DNA of 64,000 nt from Symsagittifera roscoffensis (Eukaryota > Xenacoelomorpha > Acoela > Convolutidae), in NCBI RefSeq assembly GCF_963678635.1, contig NW_026971344.1:20295-84294 (forward strand), in the 5' to 3' direction. The notes beneath the pieces are model-generated. The model saw only the letters and a program-made list of their open reading frames with translations. It did not search any database and was not told where the DNA came from. Numbering within the stretch: the first letter of the stretch is position 1; each line of letters starts with the position of its first letter. Below, piece after piece: positions 1 through 8,400 of the stretch. Both the position numbers and the translations under genes were made by a program.

Positions 1-2
1 CG

Positions 3-2047
3 GAAGCGTGCCGAGCGGAAATAGAAATGTTGCTTGAATACGACATGATAGAACCCTCGAAATCGCCGTGGGCTTGCGGGGTAGTAATGGCGAAAAAGAA
101 AGGGGGCAGCTTAGATTTTGTTGCGACTTTCGTTACTTGAACGCGGTAACGATTAAAGATGCGTACCCGATACCGCGAATAGACGAGAGCCTATCTAAAC
201 TTGGTGACGCCAAGTTCTTCACCACATTGGTCTTAGGTTCTGCCTTCTGGCAGGTCCCTCTGCGAAAGAAGGACAGAGAGAAAACCGGATTCGCGTGCGA
301 ATTGGGATTGTACCAGTGGAAGAGGATGCCATTCGGCTTGTGCAATGCAACGGCCACTTTTCAAAGACTGATGGCTCAGGCTTTGACGAGAGTGACCAAG
401 AAAAACGGGAATCTCGTGATGTGTTACGTGGATGACGTAGTCATAGCGACACCGACCCTGGAAGACCACATTGATAGGCTCGTTGAGGTCTTTGGATGCA
501 TGAAAAGAGCAGGATTAAAGTGCAAACCATCGAAATGTGAAATCCTTAGGGATTCGATTAAGTACCTAGGAAGAATGGTGGATAGGCATGGTGTGAGGCC
601 GGACCCGGAAGCAGTAGAGGCTGTGTTGACATGGAAGGCTCCGAGAACGGACACACAGCTAATTAGCTTCCTAGGGTTTGCCAATTACTACCGGGACTTC
701 ATAAAAGGATATGCGGACAAGGTATACCCGATGCAGAAGCTGATGCGCAACAAGGGGAAAAAGTTCGAATGGAACGATGAGGCACAGGTTGCTTTCGAGA
801 ACATAAAACGGGAACTGTGCGAAGCGCCAGTGCTAGGCATGCCTACAGAAAAGGGCATGTATGTTCTTGACACAGACGCATCGGTAGTGGCCATCTCAGG
901 AGTATTGCATCAAGAGCAAGAATGGAACGGAAGAACAGTGCTCCGTCCCATTGCATACGGCAGCAAGGTCTTGAGTGACACAGAGATGAAATATGGCGCA
1001 CCAAAAGCAGAAATGTTTGCAGTAGTCACTTTCGTGGAAAAGTACCGTGCATACTTGGGGAGCGCTCCCTTCAAGTTACGTGTGGACAACAGAGCGTTAT
1101 CCTGGTTGAAAACCTACTCGATGGATCAGAGTTATATTGGTAGATGGATAGTAAGATTGTATGGCTACCATATGATAATCGAACATAGGATGCGTGATAA
1201 ACACCAGAATGCTGACAGCCTCACCAAGAAAACTGAGTTCTATGAAAGATTGGAGCAGGCCAATCAGGCGGAAATAAAGGAGGGATTCTCGTTTCTGGAC
1301 AAAGAAACTTATGAAGCGCTTCCCTTAACGAGATGGTTGGATAAGTCTGGACATCCAATTCCAGGGCACCCTGAGTTACCTGTAGAGAAAGCAGCCGAGA
1401 TAAAGATCCTGTCCAAGGAGGACCCGGTCCCGTTGGATTTGTTGCTGCGCTCGAACCTGGTCCAGCAAGAACTCTCTCGCATGAATATAAACAGCCTCTC
1501 ATTATTGGATAAAACGGTGCAAGTCACACCACAAGTGATGCGGATGCTGGGTGGATTGTTAGAAAGAGAAGTGACCAGAGATGACCCCGAGTGGACAGCA
1601 GCAGTGGCATCGCTAACAGTCAGTGAGAAAAAGAAGATCATGCCGTCCAGACGACAGCACGAAGAGAACGAGAGGGATTGTAGGACAATAGTTCAGCAAC
1701 TAGTATCCTCAATAACCCAAGAGATTTTAACCAGTACTTCTTACGGACAGAAAGAACAGGAGAGCAGCAAGCAAAAGAAAACCGTCACCTTTGTGGACCG
1801 GGATAAAGAGGGTGAAGTTGTAGAACAAAATCTGCTGCAAGACTATTTGTCCGGGGAGAAGGATGAGAAGAACCAGCGATCACAAGATCAGCACCCGGGA
1901 CAAGAAAATTTGTCCGGGGAGTCTGAGATAGACGAGAAAATTCCTGATGAGAAACAGGACCTAGAGAACAAGGTTTTGTCCGGGGAGTTCAGATGGATGC
2001 GAAGAAAGTACAGACATGATCTGGAGGACAACACCTTCGACGGATGA
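3..2047 (+). pseudogene. pol: Pol fragment: reverse transcriptase and RNase H (copy A)
   Basis: This is the retroelement RNA-dependent DNA polymerase plus RNase H, which copies element RNA into cDNA in virus-like particles. The frame from base 3 reads the RT finger region up to about 113. There a five-G run (six G in copy B) shifts reading into the long frame 68-2047. In that frame the YVDD polymerase active site is near residue 120, and the RNase H acidic residues lie in the DTDAS motif near residue 271, the KAEMF glutamate, RVDNRAL and NADSLTK. After RNase H comes an acidic, lysine-rich linker with three LSGE repeats (see the PPT-like sites). It ends in an unrelated tail because a short deletion of about 16 bp, relative to B, shifts the frame near 2020. 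The family is Ty3/gypsy; the breaks are seen directly by comparison with B and C. Confidence 0.93.
1846..1989 (+). repeat. Three PPT-like 11-mers in the Pol linker
   Basis: GTCCGGGGAG occurs three times, each after a short T run: 1846-1858, 1908-1922 and 1974-1989. The same word flanks the 3' LTR (13752-13762) and sits in the central PPT (4448-4458). In protein the copies read as LSGE. Copy B carries the same three sites, one changed. Copy C carries two related sites, at about 49813 and 49864. Confidence 0.75.
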
Positions 2048-2657
2048 TAATTCAGAAAGCTCAAGAATGGACACCTACTCAGACAGGAATTCGAACTCGG
2101 GATCAGAACTGTCAGAACTGGCAATACACACGCTACTAGTGGAAACTCGGGCAAGGGACCTGGACAGAGAGGTGTACCAGGATCCGGACAGCGATCGCTA
2201 CCTTATACCGAGCGAAAGAGTCTTTGACAACGCAGCGGATGACTTGGAGACAATAGCGGTATCGAAACGTTCGATAAGCCTATTGCCGCAGAAAGCGGTA
2301 GTCAGGACTGATCTTCTGCCGTTTGAACAAGAAACACAACCGTTGGCGAAGGTTTGGTGCGTTAAGATGGAAGAAGACACACATCAACCCAACGAGCTGA
2401 ATAGTCAGATGAGGGTCATGAAGACGTACTTGAAGGCGAGATACAGACTCTCGGACCTTCTAAGGGCGCAGAGAAATGATCGCATGACAAGCAACCTGAA
2501 AAGGTGGATCGAGAATGGTTCTCCGGATAAAGGGGACCTCGAGGAAGATAGTTACCGCATCCTGAGACAATACTTCATGCAGAAGGAAGGGAGGTTATAT
2601 TTGAACAAGGACGGGATTGTGGCTTGCAAAAGAAGGGAGGAAGACAGAATCCTATAA
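2016..2657 (+). pseudogene. pol: Pol fragment: RH-integrase linker (copy A)
   Basis: This continues Pol after the frameshift near 2020. It is a serine- and acid-rich stretch, then a basic helical segment (around TYLKARYRLSDLLRAQ) that is well conserved in copy C, ending just before the integrase zinc-binding domain. The closing TAA at 2655-2657 replaces the TAC tyrosine codon seen in copy B, and the same frame continues as integrase from 2658, so the stop is a point mutation and not a gene end. There is no sign of an independent start codon. By position the segment should be the N-terminal extension of integrase or a linker; its function is unknown. Confidence 0.8.
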
Positions 2658-2672
2658 AAGTATAACGCGATA

Positions 2673-3563
2673 GTGTTACCGCAACTCTATCAAACAGAAT
2701 TTTTATTCAGGTCACATGATCAAATGGGCCATCAGGGGATCGACAAAGTATATCAGAGGATCCTGAAGCGCTTTGAGTGGCCTGGGATGAAAAAGGCATG
2801 CGAGAAATGGGTGACAGCATGTCTGTCATGCCAACAGGTCAAGGATCCTAGGAAGTTGCGATTTCCTTTACAATCGATCGAGTCGTCTGAATTCAACGAG
2901 GTGGTGCAAATAGATCACCAAAAGATATGCATGACAGACAATGGTTACAATCAGGTGCTGGTCATGGTAGATCATTTTACGAAGTATGCAGAGGCCGCGC
3001 CCTGCATAACTGCCTCGGCGGAAGAGACATGCGACCACTTGATCAATACATGGATAGCAAGACATGGTTGTCCGATGACGTTTCAATCTGATAATGGAAC
3101 AGCTTTCGTAGGAGAGCTTACGAAAGAGCTTATGAGACGCTCACAGGTCGCTCAGGCTCACTCCACGACATACCACCCTCAAACGAATGGTTTAGTGGAA
3201 AGACAGAATAGGACGTTAGTGTCGATGCTGAGAGCATACTGTTCCAGGTATATGACCGACTGGGACAGATACCTTCCACAGGTGATGGGGGCATATAACA
3301 GCACGCAACACTCCACCACTGGAGTCAGTCCACACATGATGCTAACTGGACACGAAAAGTCTTTACCCTTAACCTTCTTCTACCCAGAATATGAAGGAAA
3401 GAAAACGTCCCCACAGGTCTACGTGAGGGATGTGATCAGACGCCGACAGGAGTTGAACGATTTCTGTAGACAAAACACTCAGCAGGCACAGGCAAGGCAG
3501 AGGAAAAGATTCGACAAGAAAGCAGCTGGTGCAAAGGCTTACTCGGTGGGAGACTACGTATAG
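2673..3563 (+). CDS. pol: Pol fragment: integrase zinc finger and catalytic core (copy A)
   Basis: This is retroelement integrase, which joins cDNA ends to host DNA. The HHCC zinc-binding module is H15, H20, C50 and C53. The catalytic triad is D81 (in VVQIDHQ), D140 (in FQSDNG) and E176 (in GLVERQNR), with the usual 35 residues between the second D and E. The reading frame is the same as the preceding linker. It ends at a TAG (3561-3563) where copy B has a TGG tryptophan in an otherwise matching DYVWVF motif, so translation is cut just before the integrase C-terminal module. All catalytic residues are intact in this copy. Confidence 0.92.
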   Translation: MLPQLYQTEFLFRSHDQMGHQGIDKVYQRILKRFEWPGMKKACEKWVTACLSCQQVKDPRKLRFPLQSIESSEFNEVVQIDHQKICMTDNGYNQVLVMVDHFTKYAEAAPCITASAEETCDHLINTWIARHGCPMTFQSDNGTAFVGELTKELMRRSQVAQAHSTTYHPQTNGLVERQNRTLVSMLRAYCSRYMTDWDRYLPQVMGAYNSTQHSTTGVSPHMMLTGHEKSLPLTFFYPEYEGKKTSPQVYVRDVIRRRQELNDFCRQNTQQAQARQRKRFDKKAAGAKAYSVGDYV

Positions 3564-3599
3564 GTATTTCAGAACGTTATACCACCGAAAGGGACAAAG

Positions 3600-4724
3600 A
3601 TGCTTCTAAAAAAGTGGAGGGGACCCTTCATGATTACGGAGGTGCACCAGGAGGGACGCTTTTATAGACTGAGTACTGGCCGAGCCGCCCACTACGAGAA
3701 CATCAAGCCACACAATCCATCGACAGAAGACTGGTGTATACCTGCAGACATGGAAGAAGGGGATTATCTAATGATGGACCCTGCTTGTGAGGTCAATGAA
3801 AAAGGCACCAGGGAGAAGAACGATGGAAACGAAATTGTAGAGGAAGGTACGGATACACCGCTGGACCTGGATCCAAACGAACGGATCGAAGCGGACGATG
3901 AAACCTTACCCTACGCAGAAGAAGATTGGCAGGATCCCGAAAAGATAGAGGTTCCAAAGAACTTGGAACCGGATCTTCAGTTCACGATGCAGACTCGTCA
4001 GAAGGACGGGACGAGACCAAGAAAGAAATACAATCCTTACGGTGACGACTTTGTAGTGGATAGGATAGATCTGAAGAAGATAGTGGAGGAAGTAGCGGGT
4101 CTAGAGGAAATAACTGTGTCACAAGACATTGACATAGTCGATGATCACAACGAGGAGTGGGTCGACGACTGGTCGAAACCCGAGGTAGAATTCGACGATG
4201 AGCAACAACAGTCATATGAACAAGACCTGACGAACCTGCGTGTCTTAGAGTGGCTGAATGAAACGACCTCGGATCCAGAGGAGACCAGCGTCACGATTCA
4301 AGACGTAGATCGTGAAAGCATGAAATACATCAAGACTGAACGAGATGATCCTTCCTGGGCTGCCCAGGAAGGACGATTACTCATTCCAGCTTCTAACCTT
4401 GACTTGATACCCGGTATGCGATCGACGGGGACGTCGATGGATATTTTTGTCCGGGGAGTGGGGGTAGGACTTACCCACACTGAAAACTTGATAATAAAAA
4501 AAATAAGAGTAGCAAGAGAAACAGGAGACTCAGAAGCAGAAACAGGCGAAGAACCTAAGAAACCTGACATAGGCAGGGTAGTTGAGTCATATTTTAACTT
4601 ACCAAATGAATATTCAAGTAACGTAATACTGACAGACAGTGATTTTATACTCACAAATAGAACATGTGCGATAGCAATCACGGCAGACATGAGTTTTTGG
4701 GACAGCGTTAGCGGCAGATTTTAG
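3600..4724 (+). CDS. pol: Pol C-terminal part: IN GPF module, acidic tail, start of macro-like domain (copy A)
   Basis: This is the same frame as the integrase core after the TAG at 3561. It opens with the KKWRGPFMITEV motif, the GPY/F module that ends many gypsy integrases. About 230 strongly acidic residues follow with no recognised fold. A short block (residues about 275-300, IFVRGVGVGL) is nearly identical in copy C at both protein and DNA level and overlays the central PPT. The last 60 residues begin the macro-like domain. The frame then runs out after ADMSF because the rest of that domain lies in the +1 frame, entered at a T-run near 4692-4697. The same shift is present in copy B, so it predates their split. 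Confidence 0.85.
   Translation: MLLKKWRGPFMITEVHQEGRFYRLSTGRAAHYENIKPHNPSTEDWCIPADMEEGDYLMMDPACEVNEKGTREKNDGNEIVEEGTDTPLDLDPNERIEADDETLPYAEEDWQDPEKIEVPKNLEPDLQFTMQTRQKDGTRPRKKYNPYGDDFVVDRIDLKKIVEEVAGLEEITVSQDIDIVDDHNEEWVDDWSKPEVEFDDEQQQSYEQDLTNLRVLEWLNETTSDPEETSVTIQDVDRESMKYIKTERDDPSWAAQEGRLLIPASNLDLIPGMRSTGTSMDIFVRGVGVGLTHTENLIIKKIRVARETGDSEAETGEEPKKPDIGRVVESYFNLPNEYSSNVILTDSDFILTNRTCAIAITADMSFWDSVSGRF
4441..4472 (+). promoter_or_regulatory. Central polypurine tract (cPPT), copy A
   Basis: A T run followed by GTCCGGGGAGTGGGGG. The 11-mer GTCCGGGGAGT also stands immediately before the 3' LTR, where a PPT primes plus-strand DNA. The surrounding block, about 4415-4495, matches copy C (52178-52258) almost base for base, including third codon positions, while neighbouring acidic Pol sequence is poorly conserved. 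A small inverted repeat (GGGTA...TACCC) follows. The cPPT role is inference from motif, conservation and midpoint location. Confidence 0.68.
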
Positions 4725-5070
4725 GAGAGAATACAAAAACGTGGAATTCCTTTGGAAGCAAAGACCAGGGATTGGGGGCGTAGCAGCCTTACCTCCGGCG
4801 GTGTCGCAGATACCGGGACAGTACTTATGCTTCTTGGTAACGAGGGCGACAGAGAAGCAGCACTTGGACCCAGAAAACCTAGTCTTGTCTTTGACGAGGC
4901 TGAGGGACTTCCTTGTGGAAATGAACGTGAAGGAGCTCTCGCTTCCAGTGTACGATCCAAACAGAGGAAGACTGCATCCTCGGGAATTGTACGCGCTTGT
5001 ACACGTGATATTCTCTGATACGAACATACAAGTGTATCTACATAAGAAATATTACTTAAGTATAGGCTGA
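4690..5070 (+). pseudogene. Macro-domain-like C-terminus of Pol (copy A)
   Basis: The +1 frame continues the domain begun in the previous entry and ends at TGA 5068-5070 with LHKKYYLSIG. The pattern is: a glycine/alanine loop (GGVAALPPAV), a hydrophobic strand (YLCFLVTR), a conserved DPENL helix with a leucine-rich repeat of turns, a strand ending in LSLPVYDPNRGRL, PRELYALVHVIF, and a last strand. This order resembles the second half of small macro (ADP-ribose-binding) domains of the viral or Poa1 type, in which the proline loop is usually a glycine-rich catalytic or binding loop. The assignment is by eye. Copy C keeps the same domain, so it is a regular part of these elements. Confidence 0.55.
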
Positions 5071-5469
5071 GTGATGTGCGAGAGGGTGTTAGGCCAAAGA
5101 CCAAGTTGCATATAATATGTGATATGTGTGTTATGTTATGTTATGTTATGTGTTAGGTTATTAAGATCATGGGTAAGTAGGGGTTAGTGACCATGAACAA
5201 CTAAATGACGATCTTGGGAATAGATCCAAAGTTTGGACTGTCCAATCTTAGGTCGAATTCCAAAATTTTAGAAACCAATTGATTTTAATAAAATTTAGGA
5301 TAAATATCTTTTTATCTGAACTGTCTTTAAGCAAATTTTAACGATATATGTTAAGGTGAAACTGACAAGTGTGACATTCGTGATTTCTTTTCTAGATCCT
5401 GATTGATCATTTAAATTATTCACTTGAGTCAGATATCGAATCGAATCAAATCAAACTTGAAAGAATAGA
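5071..5469 (+). other. Pol-ORF2 intergenic region (copy A)
   Basis: No gene is seen. It holds a (TTATG)4 microsatellite at 5131-5150, AT-rich sequence, and a pyrimidine tract ending in TTTCTTTTCTAG at 5395, which would make a good 3' splice site 74 bp before the ORF2 start. Copy B preserves it, and copy C has TTATTTTCAG in the equivalent gap. A 10-mer, TGTGACATTC, at about 5370 equals the first bases of the family-1 LTR. ORF2 may be expressed from a spliced mRNA; this is inference. Confidence 0.5.
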
Positions 5470-8400
5470 ATGGACAACTTCAACCTGGATGAATTGATGG
5501 ACCTGGCAGAGGCATATGTAGGACCGATGGTAGATGCGATCTATCGTCGGTTGATCGAACGAGACTTCGCTCTGGAGGACCCAGAGGTGGTCATGTTGCT
5601 GACCGCCCTGATCAACATCTTGGGGCACGACAACCGTGGGGACCGCCCCACGGAAGTCCTGTTGATGGCAGCATATGGAGAAAGAGGAGTACTAGACCGC
5701 CCGAACATGAGAGTGATGAGGTGGAGAAACGGGGCTCTCTCAGGGAGTGACTTGGCGAATGAGCCTGGATTGGGAAGTTCTAGGACTTACCAACCAGGTG
5801 AGATGCCAATGCCCTCTAAGCCTAAACCTGGGCTGACGAGAATGCATCGGGAGATGAACAGCGAGGCGACCTCGTCTGGTTCACCACTGAGAGCAGCTGT
5901 GCCACCAAAAAGGGCGAAAGTAACACAGAAGGTTCAGACGAACCAAACCATACAAGATCTGGACGAGATGAACGATCAGCTGAGAAGTACGAAGAAGGAG
6001 CTGGACGAGATGACCAAAAGCATGCTCCAGATGGAGGAAGATCGGGACATGTGGAGAAAGTTGTTTGAAGACTGCAACAAAAAGCAGGGTCAAGAGATCG
6101 AGCGCTTAAGGCAGGAATACAAAGAGCGATCGGAGCAGGTGGCGTTGACAACGGCCGTGGAGAAAGTGATACCTGCAAGGGATATTCCTCGTGGGCAGTC
6201 CCCGATGGAGCTCTTGACACCTCGAGAAATGAGTCAAACAACGGAGACACGGCTTCCAGCAGAGACGAATCGAGTAACAATCCCGGATCCTAGTGAGACC
6301 TTGGGTGATCCCGTCGTAGAACAGACAGTGAGGAGGCTGATAGAGACAGCTGGACGACTGGTCGCTAACAAGAATGCGCCAGGTTCCGGGGTGACTGCAC
6401 CCTATGGAACGATTGACGATACGGGCAGAGTACAACTCTCCCAGACCGTGATCAGACAAGGGATAAGTAACGTGACACCACTCATGGGGAGCTCGAGAAT
6501 CCCAGAGAGGAAAGTACGAAAGATGCCAGCGAAGAAAGTGTCTCGTATAATAGACGTGCAGAAGAATAATCAGTTGAAGTATAATTTCACGGGAGTTCCG
6601 GAGACAGATCCGAGGGCCTGCTTCAATCGAGCTACCTGGAGCCCGGCTGTGAACCTGCAGCAACCACCACTCGGGACATCTCACCTGATATTGGGAGACA
6701 GCTCAGTCAGAGTGCTGTCGAATTTGAGGACCTCGTGGGTCACCACGGTGATGGCCTTTGGAGGCGCGACGATAGCCCAATTATATCGGATGGTGGAACT
6801 GATGAATCCAGGGAAGATTCCCAATGTGATGATCTTAGTTGGGACGAATGACATCTCCAGAGGTTCAGACGAGCAGGAAGCACTGTGGGAGTCAATGATG
6901 ATGTGTTTGTTCACTACTCTTTGGCAGAATTTCAGTTGCGCGGTACTGACCGTTTGCACTGTGCCAATGAACGCGAGAAGCCTGACAGCATCAGGAAGAA
7001 GGCACAACGAGGGAGTCATAAGATGGAACAACATCTTGAGGAACCTAGCAAATCGAAATGCCGGAAGAATGATCCTCATGGACATTGAACATGAGTTGAG
7101 AGCCATGGATCAGGCCAGACTGACCACGGATGGCATCCACTTCGACAGTATCGAAGGACAAGCTTGGTTGAATCGAGTCTTCCAAGAACGGTTGGATGAG
7201 CTGGAAGCAGAACTCTTTGACACAGGAGTGCTGAAGGAAGAGGGAACGGTGAGTGATGCGGTGATTACCACCTTTGTGCCTCCTAGCCTGGAAACACGCT
7301 TGGGTACGGTCCCAGCCGTCACGAATTACCGGCAACAAAGCTCCAGCGAACCAGGTCGAAGAACAGACGTGCAGGATCGGTTGGGAGAAGCACCGATGAG
7401 GAGAACAATTCATCCTAGGAGAAGGATAGGACCTGTCAACCAACCAATCGAAGAAGTAGCAGGCACATCTAGATCGGACACTAGATCGGAGACGACGAGT
7501 ACCAGTCGAGAGGAGAGACCGAGCAGAGGCTCATTGTTGTGGTCGAGATCCATACCGTCTCCTTGGCATATATACAAAGACGAACTAATGAATCTGGACC
7601 TACAGAGAGTAAGCTTCATCAAAGATGCAAGGAGGATGCTGAATGGAGCGATGCTATCCGTCAGCAGATTATACTCAATAACCGGCGTAGACTGGTTGAT
7701 AGCCGCTAGCATAAATTTCAGCTCCACGACGGCCTTGAGATTTGCTGATTTGGAGGGACTGCCCTCTAACAACACGATGGGACCAGTGAATGCGAGACCG
7801 TTGCAAGATGTGAGATTGAACCATGATGAGGGGAATCGTGAAGAAAGACCTGGAAGATTCCTGACGGCGAGAGCGCCGATTGGACAACACGTGAAGATAT
7901 TTAGGCAGCTGACGACACCACCTGGTCATGTGAAGGAGATATTGTACCCAAAACTAGTGAACCAAGATGGTGATGCCCAGAGATATGGCGGATTGACAGC
8001 GATAAAGAAAGATGAGACCATCTTCGCCGCCTATGATAAAGCAGAGATGAGGAAGGCCAAAATCATGGTAGTAGCGATTTCAGAGTTCGTGTACACCTCC
8101 AAGTCTTTGTTTTGGCCGGACGTCTTAATGTTGGCCGCGGTTTACCTAGACCTATTGCAATCAGTGTCTTTGGCTATAGGGGTACAAAGGCAGACAGACA
8201 TGAACCCAATAACGATTGTGTTTGCTGGCATCAATGACCATCTACACAGTAGAGGTTTTCTGAGCAGGCTCAGAGATCCTGCAACAGCAGAAAACGCAGT
8301 GTGGCCAGCAATAAAAGACATCCTGGAGTCGATGGGTGAAGTGGTGGATGCGACGAAGGAGGGGTCATTCAATAAAGTGGCAATGAGAGTAGTATTTGCG

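Noticed and set aside
133-469. Reverse-strand frames under RT, integrase and ORF2 (many of 60-200 codons)
   Set aside because: Shadows of the true coding frame. They recur in all copies only because the underlying gene is conserved.
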